Assembly: GCF_019431045.1 (NCBI RefSeq) | Contig: NZ_JAHXPT010000004.1 | Coordinates: 1-64,000, forward strand | Direction of reading: 5' to 3' | DNA from: Clostridium weizhouense | Lineage (GTDB): Bacteria; Bacillota; Clostridia; Clostridiales; Clostridiaceae | Length of the DNA: 64,000 nucleotides | Shown here: positions 54,953-64,000 of the stretch, piece by piece | How positions within the stretch are numbered: the stretch's first letter is position 1 | How the letters are laid out: the number at the start of each line of letters is the position of its first letter | Notes under the pieces: generated by a model | Told to the model about the DNA's origin: nothing | Databases searched by the model: none | The model's input: only the letters and a program-made list of their open reading frames with translations | Position numbers and translations under genes: made by a program

Positions 54953-57056
54953 ATTTATCTTCCTTGTTTTCCTGATCTAATAATGCATCTTTTCTTGAAA
55001 GATTTATTCTTCCTTGTGAATCAATTTCAGTAACCTTAACTAAAATTTCATCTCCAATAGAAACAATATCTTCTACCTTATTAACTCTTTCTTTAGCTAA
55101 TTTAGATATATGCACTAATCCCTCTTTATTAGGAAGAATTTCTACAAAAGCTCCAAATGTAGTTATTTTAGTCACCTTACCTAAATAAACCTCTCCAGCC
55201 TTAACATCTTTAGTTAAACCTTCAATAATTTTTATTGCTTCAGCAACTCCTGCATGATCAGGTGAACTTACAAATACAGCTCCATCTTCTTTAATATCTA
55301 TTTTAACACCAGTATCTTGGATTATCTTATTAATAACCTTACCACCAGTTCCAATTACAGCTCTTATTTTTTCTGGATCGATCTGAATTGTCTGAGTTTT
55401 TGGTGCATACATAGAAACATCTTTTCTTGGCTCAGAAATACATTCATTTATTTTATCAATTATAGTTAATCTAGCTTTTCTTGCATCATATATTGCATTT
55501 TTTACTACATTAAAACTAAAACCTTGAAGTTTTGTATCAACTTGAATTGATGTAATGCCTTCAGTAGTACCTGCTACTTTAAAATCCATATCTCCAAAGA
55601 AGTCTTCTATTCCTTGTATATCAGTTAATACTTGTTCTTCTGATAAATCTTCAGATGTAATTAGTCCCATTGCAATACCTGCTGCTGGTCTTTTTATTGG
55701 TACACCTGCATCTAATAATGCTAATGTTGACCCACAAACTGATGCTTGTGAAGTTGACCCATTTGAACTCAATACTTCTGATACTAATCTAATTGTATAT
55801 GGGAATTCTTCTTCAGATGGGATTAATGGTTCAAGTGCTCTTTCTGCTAAAGCACCATGACCAATTTCTCTTCTACCTGGTCCTCTTAAAGGTTTTACCT
55901 CTCCAACACTATATCCTGGGAAGTTATAGTGATGCATATATCTTTTTGATTGTGCCTCATCTATTCCATCTAAGATTTGAATATCGCCTACTGCGCCTAG
56001 AGTTGCAACAGTCATTACTTGAGTTAAACCTCTTGTAAATAATCCTGTTCCATGTGTTCTTGGAAGTAATCCTACTTCACAACCTAATGGTCTTACTTCG
56101 TCAAAAGCTCTACCATCTGGTCTTCTTTTATCCTTTAAAAGCATCTGTCTTACTACTTTCTTTTGCATAGTATAAAGGATTTCTTTTATATCTCCAAATT
56201 TATCTTCGTATTTTTCACCAAATTCTTCTTTAACTTTTTGATTTACTGCATCAATTGCTGCATTTCTTTCATCTTTGTCAGTTATATACATAGCTTCTTT
56301 AATCATATCTGAAGCAAATGCTTTAACATCCTTCTCTACTTCTTCATCTACAGTAAATAGTTCTGGTGTATCTTTAGTTTTACCGAATTTAGCCATAGCT
56401 TCTTCTTGGAAAGCAATAATATGTTGACACTCATCAAATCCAAATTTTATAGCATCAATCATTGTATCTTCTGGGATTTCATTTCCACCAGCTTCTATCA
56501 TCATTACTTTCTCTTTTGTTGCACATACAGTTAAATGAAGTATACTTTCTTCACGTTCTTTTGCATCTGGATTTACAATAAACTTGCCATCAATTAATCC
56601 TACTTGCACAGCTGCAACTGGAATTGTAAATGGTATACTTGATAAACATAATGCAGTTGAAGCTGCATTAATTGCTAAAATTTCAGGTAAATTATCTTTT
56701 TCTACTGAAACTACTGTACAAACTACTTGAACATCATTTCTATATCCTTTTGGAAATAACGGTCTTAAAGTTCTGTCAACTGCTCTTCCATTTAATATAG
56801 CCTTTTCTGATGGTCTTCCTTCTCTTTTTATAAATCCACCTGGTATTTTACCTACAGCATATAATCTTTCTTCATATTCAACACTTAACGGGAAAAAATC
56901 TATTCCTTCTCTTGGTTCTTCGGATGCATTAACATTAGTTAAAATAACGGTATCACCATAGCTCATAAAAGTAGCTGCATTTGATAACATCCCTATTTTT
57001 CCGAATTCAACTTTCATCTCTTTTCCAGCGATGTTAGTTTTTAAAACGTTATTCAT
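54951..57056 (-). CDS. pnp: Polyribonucleotide nucleotidyltransferase
   Basis: The ATG at 57056 has GGGAGGG 10 bases upstream. The 701-residue product has two RNase PH domains (to about 550; [18 protein letters not shown] and [10 protein letters not shown] are catalytic blocks), a KH domain ([12 protein letters not shown]) and an S1 domain ([23 protein letters not shown]). It degrades RNA phosphorolytically from 3'. It follows rpsO, the normal order. Confidence 0.97.
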   Translation of the reverse strand: MNNVLKTNIAGKEMKVEFGKIGMLSNAATFMSYGDTVILTNVNASEEPREGIDFFPLSVEYEERLYAVGKIPGGFIKREGRPSEKAILNGRAVDRTLRPLFPKGYRNDVQVVCTVVSVEKDNLPEILAINAASTALCLSSIPFTIPVAAVQVGLIDGKFIVNPDAKEREESILHLTVCATKEKVMMIEAGGNEIPEDTMIDAIKFGFDECQHIIAFQEEAMAKFGKTKDTPELFTVDEEVEKDVKAFASDMIKEAMYITDKDERNAAIDAVNQKVKEEFGEKYEDKFGDIKEILYTMQKKVVRQMLLKDKRRPDGRAFDEVRPLGCEVGLLPRTHGTGLFTRGLTQVMTVATLGAVGDIQILDGIDEAQSKRYMHHYNFPGYSVGEVKPLRGPGRREIGHGALAERALEPLIPSEEEFPYTIRLVSEVLSSNGSTSQASVCGSTLALLDAGVPIKRPAAGIAMGLITSEDLSEEQVLTDIQGIEDFFGDMDFKVAGTTEGITSIQVDTKLQGFSFNVVKNAIYDARKARLTIIDKINECISEPRKDVSMYAPKTQTIQIDPEKIRAVIGTGGKVINKIIQDTGVKIDIKEDGAVFVSSPDHAGVAEAIKIIEGLTKDVKAGEVYLGKVTKITTFGAFVEILPNKEGLVHISKLAKERVNKVEDIVSIGDEILVKVTEIDSQGRINLSRKDALLDQENKEDK

Positions 57057-57109
57057 CTTTTGAAACCCTCCCTTCAATTATTCTTTTAATTTTATAGTTT
57101 TTAAAACAA

Positions 57110-57130
57110 TAGAGCGGAAGACCCGCTCTA
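57110..57130 (-). terminator. Hairpin between rpsO and pnp
   Basis: TAGAGCGG pairs with CCGCTCTA across a 5-base loop, followed on the minus strand by TTGTTTT. In other bacteria a hairpin between these genes serves as terminator and RNase target, and this one may allow read-through into pnp. Confidence 0.65.
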
Positions 57131-57136
57131 AAAAAA

Positions 57137-57400
57137 TTATCTTCTTAAACCTAATTGTTTTACTATAGTTCTGTATCTTTCGATATCTTGATCAGCTAAG
57201 TAGTTTAAAAGACCTCTTCTGTGTCCAACCATCATCAAAAGACCTCTTCTTGAGTGGTGATCTTTTTTGTGAACTTTTAAATGTCCAGTTAATGAGTTGA
57301 TTCTTTCAGTTAATAATGCGATTTGAACTTCTGGTGAACCAGTATCTCCTTCACTTCTTCCAAATTGCTTAATGATTTCTAATTTTCTTGCCTTATCCAT
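57137..57400 (-). CDS. rpsO: 30S ribosomal protein S15
   Basis: The 87-residue product matches S15 over the whole length ([40 protein letters not shown]). S15 binds 16S rRNA early in 30S assembly. GGAGG lies ahead of the ATG. It has its own promoter and a leader of about 75 bases. Confidence 0.98.
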   Translation of the reverse strand: MDKARKLEIIKQFGRSEGDTGSPEVQIALLTERINSLTGHLKVHKKDHHSRRGLLMMVGHRRGLLNYLADQDIERYRTIVKQLGLRR

Positions 57401-57481
57401 AAGTGCACCTCCGTGTATTTTATCCCCTTATTTCCAAGTAAAAAGATGGCACCTTTAAACTTAGAAGTAGGTTCAATGTGT

Positions 57482-57510
57482 ATTATATCAAAATGAAGTA
57501 TTATTGTAAA
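57482..57510 (-). promoter_or_regulatory. Sigma-A promoter of rpsO
   Basis: On the minus strand TTTACA (57510-57505) and TATAAT (57487-57482) are 17 bases apart. Transcription would begin near 57475, giving a leader of about 75 bases that could hold an S15 autoregulatory structure, not recognised here. Confidence 0.8.
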
Positions 57511-57518
57511 TAATAATA

Positions 57519-58448
57519 TTATTTAACAACAATATTCTCCTTTTCTGCATAAACTTTATTTTTATGAAGTTCTTTTATTAATTCATCTACTCCATTAAAC
57601 TTTTTTTGCTCTCTAATTTTTTTTATAAAGTAAACTTCTATATTTACTCCATATATATCTTCATTAAAATCCAATATATGAGTTTCTACTGTTAACATTT
57701 TACCGTTAACTGTTGGATTATTTCCTATTGAAGTCATTCCTTTGTATATTCTATTATTTACCTTAACATTAGTATAATATACACCTATTTTAGGTAAAAG
57801 AATATTTTTATTGTATTCTATATTTGCTGTAGGAAATCCAAGAACTGTTGTACCAATTTTTCTTCCATGTACAACACTCCCTTTAATCGAATACGGTCTA
57901 TTAAGCATCACTCCTGCTTTACAAACATTTCCTTCTTCTAATTCTCTTCTAATTCTTGTACTGCTTACAACATCATCCTGATATGTACAAGGATCCATAA
58001 TATATAATTCATATCCATATTTTTTTTGTAAGCTTTTTAAAACCTCTATATCTCCCGAGTTTTTATATCCAAATTTATAATTAAATCCTACAACTATACC
58101 TTTTACATTTAATTTTTTATATAAAAACTCTATAAATTTTTCAGGAGTTATTTTCATAAACTCTTCATTAAAATCTGCAAAATATAATATATCAATACCC
58201 TTGTCATTTAGAATTTTTTCTTTTTCATCGTTTTCCATTAAAAGTTTAAGAGTATTTTTAGGATTTATAAATTTTCTTGGATGGTTTTTAAAGGTAAATA
58301 CCATACTTTTACCTTCATTTTTTTTTGCAATTTCAGTAACCTTATCTATTAATGATAGATGACCAATATGTAACCCATCAAAACTACCTATAGCAACATA
58401 GTTGTTATAAGTTTGTACATCTCCAAAATTATTTTCTATTATAACCAT
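57519..58448 (-). CDS. ribF: Bifunctional riboflavin kinase/FAD synthetase
   Basis: The N-terminal FAD synthetase domain has GSFDGLHIGH and the STRIRREL block. The C-terminal riboflavin kinase has GRKIGTTVLGFPTAN and VETHILDF. It makes FMN and FAD from riboflavin. It is transcribed with truB, not with ribDE-BA-H, and has no riboswitch. The 309 residues are typical. The rpsO promoter lies within its final portion. Confidence 0.95.
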   Translation of the reverse strand: MVIIENNFGDVQTYNNYVAIGSFDGLHIGHLSLIDKVTEIAKKNEGKSMVFTFKNHPRKFINPKNTLKLLMENDEKEKILNDKGIDILYFADFNEEFMKITPEKFIEFLYKKLNVKGIVVGFNYKFGYKNSGDIEVLKSLQKKYGYELYIMDPCTYQDDVVSSTRIRRELEEGNVCKAGVMLNRPYSIKGSVVHGRKIGTTVLGFPTANIEYNKNILLPKIGVYYTNVKVNNRIYKGMTSIGNNPTVNGKMLTVETHILDFNEDIYGVNIEVYFIKKIREQKKFNGVDELIKELHKNKVYAEKENIVVK

Positions 58449-58464
58449 ACTTTTGCTCCTAAAT

Positions 58465-59340
58465 TTAAACTAATAATTTTTCTATCTTAAATCCTTGGTT
58501 ATCTTGCTTTCCAAGTCCTATAAACATATTTTCTTTATCATAAACTCTATATAAAATATTTTTTTCTATAACCTCATCACTTAATCTTCTATCATATACT
58601 TTCACACCATTTATTAATAATTTTGTAAAAGAATTATTTACAGTTAATTTAGGATAAAATGATAATGCTTCTTCAATACTTATAATATAATCTTTTATAT
58701 TTTCTGATGTCAAGTCTTCTATATTAACACTTTCTTTTTCAGTAAATATTGATGTTTCAGTTCTTTTTAAATCTACCATTGTTGCACCAACATTTAATTT
58801 TTCTCCAATATCATAGCATAAACTTCTTATATATGTACCTTTTGAACAAGTAACTTTAATTGATACATATGGTAAATCACAAACAACATCAGAAATGTTA
58901 TATATAGTAATACGTCTTGCTTCTCTTTCTACCTCTATCCCTTGTCTTGCAAGATCATAAAGTCTAACCCCATTTTGTTTTAATGCTGAATACATTGGTG
59001 GAACTTGATCATACTCTCCTAAAAAAGAAAAAATAACTTCTTTAACATCCTCTTCTTTAATATTAGAAGTGTCCCTTTGTTTTATAACTTCACCTTCTAA
59101 ATCATAAGTTGTTGTATTTTTTCCCAATTCAAATTTCACTTCATATACTTTTTTAGAATTCATTATATAATCAATAATTTTAGTGGCTTTTCCTAAGCAA
59201 ACCGGTAATACTCCAGTTGCTTCTGGATCTAATGTTCCTGTATGACCGACCTTTTTTTGATTAGATACTTTTTTTACTTTTCTAACAACATCAAAGGAAG
59301 TCATCCCTTTATTTTTAAATATATTTAAAATTCCATTCAT
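58465..59340 (-). CDS. truB: tRNA pseudouridine-55 synthase
   Basis: The 291-residue product has the catalytic Asp in VGHTGTLDPEATGVLPV, the YDQVPPMYSA block and the CSKGTYIRSLCYDIG element. It modifies U55 of tRNAs. Its start overlaps the nrnA stop by 4 bases (ATGA). Confidence 0.95.
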   Translation of the reverse strand: MNGILNIFKNKGMTSFDVVRKVKKVSNQKKVGHTGTLDPEATGVLPVCLGKATKIIDYIMNSKKVYEVKFELGKNTTTYDLEGEVIKQRDTSNIKEEDVKEVIFSFLGEYDQVPPMYSALKQNGVRLYDLARQGIEVEREARRITIYNISDVVCDLPYVSIKVTCSKGTYIRSLCYDIGEKLNVGATMVDLKRTETSIFTEKESVNIEDLTSENIKDYIISIEEALSFYPKLTVNNSFTKLLINGVKVYDRRLSDEVIEKNILYRVYDKENMFIGLGKQDNQGFKIEKLLV

Positions 59341-60314
59341 AATTTCATCTCTTCTTTAAGAGCTTTTAATAAATTACTCTTTGCACATTCTAAATCCACA
59401 TCTTTTTGAAGAGCACCTGCTGCTTTAGTGTGTCCACCGCCACCATAACATTCAGCCACTTTTCTTACATCAACATCACTTTTGGATCTTAAACTAATTT
59501 TAATTCCTTTTTCAGAATCTTTTAATAATAAAGCAACCTCTACTCCTTTAATTCCAAGGCCAATCGAAATTATATCTGAAGTATCAGAATTAACTAAATC
59601 AAATTCTTCTAGTATATTTTTAGGTATCTGCATTACTGCTACTTTATTCTCTAATGCAAGTTCCAAATTAGACAAAACATAACCCATTAATTTTATTTTA
59701 TTAAAATCTCTATTATCAAAAAGATTGCTATGAATTTTACTATTATCTATTCCTAATTCTATAAGTTCTGAAGCTATAATATGAGTTCTTTTAGTCACAT
59801 TTGAATGCCTAAAAGACCCTGTATCAGTTATTAAAGATGTATAAATAGCTTTAGCTATATCTATTTCTAAAGGAGTCTTCTTATTAAAATCAATTCCTAA
59901 CTCTTTTATTAACAAATATGATATTTCTGCGGTAGCTGCAGCGGTTGGATCAACATAATTTATAAATCCATATTCTTCATTAGACAAGTGATGATCTATA
60001 TTAATTATTTTTCCAGAATACTTGTCTAAGTTTGCAGATATTCTTTCTACATTACCGCAATCCATTACAATCACTAAATCTGTATTGCTATCTGGTTCTA
60101 AAGTATTTCCATCAATTTCTTCAGATAAAGAAAGGAAAGAGAGGTTATCAGGGATAACATCTCTTGAAATAATATAAGCTTCTTTTCCTATTCTCCTAAG
60201 TGCTTTAAGAAGTGATAAAACACTTCCTATTGCATCACCATCAGGAGATGTATGAAAAGATAATCCAATCTTTTTTGATTTTAATATTTCTTCCTTTATA
60301 TTCTTAATTGACAT
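59337..60314 (-). CDS. nrnA: DHH-family oligoribonuclease/pAp phosphatase
   Basis: The 325-residue product has the DHH motif in IINIDHHLSNEEYG, the HTSPDGDAIGS metal site and a DHHA1 domain with GGGHTKAAG. NrnA degrades short RNA and pAp. It shares one base with the rbfA stop codon. Confidence 0.93.
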   Translation of the reverse strand: MSIKNIKEEILKSKKIGLSFHTSPDGDAIGSVLSLLKALRRIGKEAYIISRDVIPDNLSFLSLSEEIDGNTLEPDSNTDLVIVMDCGNVERISANLDKYSGKIINIDHHLSNEEYGFINYVDPTAAATAEISYLLIKELGIDFNKKTPLEIDIAKAIYTSLITDTGSFRHSNVTKRTHIIASELIELGIDNSKIHSNLFDNRDFNKIKLMGYVLSNLELALENKVAVMQIPKNILEEFDLVNSDTSDIISIGLGIKGVEVALLLKDSEKGIKISLRSKSDVDVRKVAECYGGGGHTKAAGALQKDVDLECAKSNLLKALKEEMKL

Positions 60315-60664
60315 TATTTTTCTCTTACTTTATGAATTAATTCATCAATATGCATTGCATAATCTATTGAATCATCTAATTCCATTATTATTTCTGGGTT
60401 ATATCTTAAATTTATTCTTTGGCCTAAAGTTTTTCTTATATATCCACTAGCACTTTTTAATGCACTAAAGTTATTCTTCTTTTCTTCTTCATTTTTAGAA
60501 AAGATACTTACATATACCTTAGCATATCTTAAATCTTTAGTAACTTTTACATCTGTTACTGAAATCATTGCTGTAAGTCTTGGATCTTTAATTTCATTTT
60601 GAAGAATATTGCTGATTTCTCTTTTAAATTCTTCGTTAATTCTGCCTCCTCTATAGTTTGGCAT
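60314..60664 (-). CDS. rbfA: Ribosome-binding factor A
   Basis: The 116-residue product has the KH-like RbfA fold with RINEEFKREISNIL, DPRLTAMISVTDVKVTKDLRYAKVYVS and an ending YAMHIDELI. It helps 16S 5' maturation and 30S assembly. It is between infB and nrnA, the usual order. Confidence 0.96.
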   Translation of the reverse strand: MPNYRGGRINEEFKREISNILQNEIKDPRLTAMISVTDVKVTKDLRYAKVYVSIFSKNEEEKKNNFSALKSASGYIRKTLGQRINLRYNPEIIMELDDSIDYAMHIDELIHKVREK

Positions 60665-60678
60665 TTATATCACCTCTT

Positions 60679-62736
60679 TTATAGCTCTTTTCTCTTGATT
60701 GCCTCCATCATGAAACATTCAATGATATCGCCTTCTTTAATGTTATTAAACTTATCTACAGTTAAACCACATTCATATCCAGCATTTACTTCTTTTGCAT
60801 CATCTTTAAATCTCTTTAATGATGATAAAGTAGATTCAAAAATAACTATACCATCTCTTATAACTCTTGTTTCAGCATTTCTTTGAAGCTTTCCGTTTAA
60901 TACATAACAACCAGCAATTGTTCCAACATTTGAAATTTTGTAAGTTTCTCTTACTTCTGCTGAACCTAAAACTACTTCTTTATATTCTGGTTCAAGCATT
61001 CCTATCATAGCTGATTTTACATCATCAATTGCATCATATATTATTCTATAAGTTTTTATATCTACGCCTTCTTTTTCTGCTTGAATTACTGCATTGTTAT
61101 CTGGTCTCACATTAAATCCAATAACTATAGCATTTGACGCTGTTGCTAAAGTTATATCTGTTTCTGTAATTGCACCAACTCCACCGTGTATTACTCTAAC
61201 CTTAACATCATCAGTAGAAAGTTTTTCTAATGATTGATTAATAGCTTGAACAGACCCTTGAACATCTGCTTTTACTATTACTGCAAGTTCCTTAACTTTA
61301 CCTTCTTTGATTTGGCTATATAAATCTTCTAATGATACTCTATGATTGCTATTTAATGTTTCTGCTTTTTCCTTCTCTTTTCTCTTATCAGCCATTATTC
61401 TAGCAGTTTTTTCATCTTTTACTTGATTAAATCTATCTCCTGCTTCTGGAACTTCTGAAAGCCCTAATACTTCTACAGGAATTGATGGACCAGCTGATTT
61501 AATCTTTTTACCTCTATCATCAAACATTGCTCTTATTCTACCATATGTAGAACCAACCATAATTGAATCTCCAACATGTAGAGTTCCATTTTGAACTAGT
61601 AAACTTGCAACTGAACCTCTTCCTTTATCAAGCTTAGCTTCAATTACAGTTCCTTTTGCCTTTCTATTTGGATTGGCTTTAAGTTCAAGCATTTCAGCTG
61701 TAAGAAGAACCATTTCAAGTAGTTTATCAATATTTAAGTTTTGTTTTGCAGATACTTCTTCACATATAGTATCTCCACCCCATTCTTCTACTACTAATCC
61801 ATGTTCTGTTAATTCTTGTTTAACTCTATCAGAATTTGCACCTGGCTTATCTATTTTATTTATTGCAACAACTATTGGTACTCCTGCTGCTTTACAATGA
61901 TCGATTGCTTCTTTAGTTTGAGGCATAATTCCATCATCAGCTGCAACAACTAATATAACAACATCTGTTACTTGTGCTCCACGAGCTCTCATTGCTGTAA
62001 ACGCTTCATGTCCTGGAGTATCTAAAAATGTAATTTGTTCTCCATTTAAATTTATAGTATACGCACCGATATGTTGAGTTATTCCACCCGCTTCTGTATC
62101 TGTAACTCTTGCTTTTCTAATAGCATCAAGTAATGATGTCTTACCATGATCAACGTGACCCATAACAGTTACTATTGGTGGTCTCTTTGAAAGATTTTCT
62201 TCATCATCTTCATCTATTTCTACAACTTCAAGTTCTTCAGTTACTTCTTGTTTACTTACTAATACTTCATAACTTTCACATACTTTTTCAGCTGTAGCAT
62301 AATCTATCTCTTGATTTATTGCTGCCATAACTCCTGAGAAAATTAATGTTTTTATAACATCATTTGAAGGCTTATTAAGCTTTTCAGCTAATTCCTTAAC
62401 AGTAATAGTTTCTCCAATTTCAATAATCATTTGAGTTTCTTCCATAGTTTCTTTACCTTCACCCTTATCTTCTCTTTTTATTTTTTTCTTTTTCTTAAGT
62501 CCTTTATTAACTTCATCAGACAAAATTTCTTCATACTCATCAACTAAGCTTTTTGCTTCTTCACTAGATGGAGATTTTGTAGCAATTAATTCCTTTATTA
62601 ATTGAGCTTCTTCATCTTCAATAGCACTCATATGGTTCTTTACTTCAACACCAAATTCATCCATTAGTAATGTTATTAAATCTTTTGAACTTACATTAAG
62701 TTCTTTTGCTAATTCATACACTCTTATTTTTGACAT
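60679..62736 (-). CDS. infB: Translation initiation factor IF-2
   Basis: The 685-residue product has the short IF2 N-terminal domain (to about 55), an acidic/basic linker, and the GTPase core with [21 protein letters not shown] and NKID motifs. Domains II, III and IV follow. It is short compared with enterobacterial IF-2 because of the reduced linker, which is normal in clostridia. Confidence 0.97.
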   Translation of the reverse strand: MSKIRVYELAKELNVSSKDLITLLMDEFGVEVKNHMSAIEDEEAQLIKELIATKSPSSEEAKSLVDEYEEILSDEVNKGLKKKKKIKREDKGEGKETMEETQMIIEIGETITVKELAEKLNKPSNDVIKTLIFSGVMAAINQEIDYATAEKVCESYEVLVSKQEVTEELEVVEIDEDDEENLSKRPPIVTVMGHVDHGKTSLLDAIRKARVTDTEAGGITQHIGAYTINLNGEQITFLDTPGHEAFTAMRARGAQVTDVVILVVAADDGIMPQTKEAIDHCKAAGVPIVVAINKIDKPGANSDRVKQELTEHGLVVEEWGGDTICEEVSAKQNLNIDKLLEMVLLTAEMLELKANPNRKAKGTVIEAKLDKGRGSVASLLVQNGTLHVGDSIMVGSTYGRIRAMFDDRGKKIKSAGPSIPVEVLGLSEVPEAGDRFNQVKDEKTARIMADKRKEKEKAETLNSNHRVSLEDLYSQIKEGKVKELAVIVKADVQGSVQAINQSLEKLSTDDVKVRVIHGGVGAITETDITLATASNAIVIGFNVRPDNNAVIQAEKEGVDIKTYRIIYDAIDDVKSAMIGMLEPEYKEVVLGSAEVRETYKISNVGTIAGCYVLNGKLQRNAETRVIRDGIVIFESTLSSLKRFKDDAKEVNAGYECGLTVDKFNNIKEGDIIECFMMEAIKRKEL

Positions 62737-62755
62737 AAAGTCACCCCCGTTATTA

Positions 62756-63076
62756 TTATCTACTCATATATTTCTTCTCCTCCTCATATAATTCTAGCAA
62801 TCTTTTTGCCATATTGTTATCTAGAATTCCTAAAATCATAATTTCATCACGACCAATTGGAATACCTAATTGTTCTTTGGAGAAATCCTCAATATATGGT
62901 ATATTCTTTTCAGTACAATGCTTTTTAAATTTTTCTTTTGAAGACTCTGATAAATCATTAGATATTATAAACAAATAAATTTTTGTTTTATTTCTTAAGT
63001 CATCACACTTACTATAACCCTCAAGCAAATTTCCAGATTTCTTTACAATTCCTAAAAAGTTAAAAAACTTATTCAT
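62756..63076 (-). CDS. ylxQ: L7Ae/YlxQ family RNA-binding protein
   Basis: The 106-residue product starts [24 protein letters not shown] and has the L7Ae layout ending in [15 protein letters not shown]. YlxQ proteins bind RNA kink turns. It overlaps the preceding ylxR gene by 8 bases and precedes infB. Confidence 0.9.
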   Translation of the reverse strand: MNKFFNFLGIVKKSGNLLEGYSKCDDLRNKTKIYLFIISNDLSESSKEKFKKHCTEKNIPYIEDFSKEQLGIPIGRDEIMILGILDNNMAKRLLELYEEEKKYMSR

Positions 63077-63335
63077 TTTCTATTTCATCCTTTAATCTTT
63101 CATAAATTTCTTCACTTATAGGGCTTTCTAAATTTCTGCTTAACCTCTTTGCTTTAAAAGCCTTTTCAAAACATGTTATATCTTTACAAATATAAGCACC
63201 TCTTCCTGACTTTTTGCCAGTTAAATCAACAGAAATTTCCCCTTCTGGGCTTTTAACTATTCTTATTAATTCCTTTTTAGGTTTCATTTCCATGCAACCA
63301 GTACACATCCTTAGAGGAATCTTCTTAACCTTCAT
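63069..63335 (-). CDS. ylxR: YlxR family RNA-binding protein
   Basis: The ATG at 63335 has GAGGTG 6 bases upstream; an in-frame GTG is further back. The 88-residue product has the family elements RMCTGCMEMKPKKELIRIV and GRGAYICKD. In Bacillus the homologue is reported to modulate RNase P (RnpM). The gene is between nusA and ylxQ. Confidence 0.92.
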   Translation of the reverse strand: MKVKKIPLRMCTGCMEMKPKKELIRIVKSPEGEISVDLTGKKSGRGAYICKDITCFEKAFKAKRLSRNLESPISEEIYERLKDEIENE

Positions 63336-63348
63336 TAAAAACACCTCT

Positions 63349-64000
63349 CTATTCTTCTATGCTATTTTCATTTTCTGAATTATTAATTTCAGTAACAACC
63401 TCTTCTTCAGTAACTATTTCTTCATTTAAGTATTTTTCTTCTTCAGCATCTAAAGCGTCCTTTTGTGACTTACTTTTTATGTCTATTTTCCAATTTGTAA
63501 GTTTTGCTGCTAATCTTACGTTTTGACCTTCTTTACCTATTGCTAAAGAAAGTTGATTATCTTCTACTACGATTTTAGCTGATTTACTTTCTTCATCAAT
63601 TTCAGCACTTAATACTTTTGCTGGACTTAAAGCATTAGATATAAATTCTGCTGGATCTTTACTCCATTTTATTATATCAATTTTTTCATTTTTAAGTTCA
63701 TTAACTATATTTTGTACTCTAATTCCTTTAGGTCCTACACAAGCACCCATTGCATCTACTTCTTCATCATTAGAGTAAACTGCTATTTTACTTCTTGACC
63801 CAGCTTCTCTTGAAATACTTTTTATTTCTACTATTCCATTAAATATTTCTGGTACTTCTAATTCAAATAATCTTTTTACTAATCCTGGATGTGTTCTTGA
63901 AACATGCACTTGTGCACCTTTTGAAGTATTTTTCACTTCAACTATATATAATTTTAATTTTTCATTAAATTTATATTCTTCATTTGGCATTTGTTCATTA
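63349..64000 (-). CDS. nusA: Transcription factor NusA, C-terminal part (cut by window edge)
   Basis: Only the last 213 or so residues are inside. Visible are VSRTHPGLVKRLFELEVPEI, the KH1 domain with GACVGPKGIRVQNI and KH2 with LAIGKEGQNVRLAAKL, then an acidic end (NSENENSIEE). NusA controls pausing and termination by RNA polymerase. The N-terminal and S1 domains lie beyond position 64000, so the ATG near 63990 is not the true start. Confidence 0.95.
   Translation of the reverse strand, partial: NEQMPNEEYKFNEKLKLYIVEVKNTSKGAQVHVSRTHPGLVKRLFELEVPEIFNGIVEIKSISREAGSRSKIAVYSNDEEVDAMGACVGPKGIRVQNIVNELKNEKIDIIKWSKDPAEFISNALSPAKVLSAEIDEESKSAKIVVEDNQLSLAIGKEGQNVRLAAKLTNWKIDIKSKSQKDALDAEEEKYLNEEIVTEEEVVTEINNSENENSIEE

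Noticed and set aside
1-64000. CRISPR arrays, tRNA and rRNA genes
   Set aside because: No regularly spaced direct repeats, no cloverleaf with a TTCGA-type loop and CCA-like end, and no rRNA-like GC-rich stretch were seen.

Overview
The window is low-GC, AT-rich DNA from a Firmicute, most probably a Clostridium sensu stricto (cluster I) species. Three things point there: the gene content and order (spoVS, rny, recA, pgsA, rimO, ftsK, a TepA/ClpP-like peptidase, aspartokinase, YlmC, an M16 peptidase, pnp, rpsO, ribF, truB, nrnA, rbfA, infB, ylxQ, ylxR, nusA), strong AGGAGG-type ribosome sites with frequent GTG/TTG starts, and A/T-biased codon use. The species cannot be named from sequence reading alone.

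Region 1 (1-2.7 kb) is a graveyard: a truncated IS110-family transposase, a second IS110 transposase broken by several frameshifts and stops, a terminator, and a decayed scrap of a polymorphic-toxin C terminus (Ntox15-like). Region 2 (2.7-29.2 kb) is one minus-strand locus, read from 29.2 kb down to 2.7 kb, that looks like a contractile injection apparatus of unusual make-up. It has a sheath-like protein and two tube-like paralogs followed by a strong terminator. Next come a J-domain protein, two FHA proteins, two PP2C-fold proteins that have lost metal-binding Asp residues, three unrecognised probable structural proteins, an Hsp70-like ATPase and a DUF2167 membrane protein. Then follows a full ubiquitin-like set: a YukD-like Ubl, an E1-like ThiF enzyme, an E2-like protein fused to membrane segments and an FHA domain, a membrane RING-type protein and a membrane JAMM peptidase with LysM. 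A membrane trypsin-like protease lies inside that set. The locus ends with two VgrG-like spikes, a PAAR-like tip and small adaptor or immunity-like genes. I see no ClpV-type unfoldase, no TssJLM membrane complex and no Ser/Thr kinase in the window.

Region 3 (29.9-42 kb) is metabolic and accessory: an NCS2 purine-type permease, a Nudix hydrolase, the ribDE-BA-H riboflavin operon behind an FMN riboswitch with two tandem terminators, a TPR protein, an Amidase_6-type protein, purB and a DUF378 protein. Region 4 (42-64 kb) is conserved chromosomal housekeeping, all on the minus strand, including a LexA-type operator at recA and a clear sigma-A promoter at rpsO. The right edge cuts nusA.

Four intergenic elements (23.1, 31.4, 40.0 and 53.4 kb) share a 5' core ATTGTA-x-TATA-like motif. 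At least two have terminal inverted repeats, so they look like one dispersed small-repeat or structured-RNA family. My working model of the main locus is a contractile injector at the membrane whose assembly or firing is controlled by ubiquitin-like conjugation and phospho-recognition, with Hsp70/J possibly replacing ClpV. This is inference from gene neighbourhood and motifs, not demonstrated.
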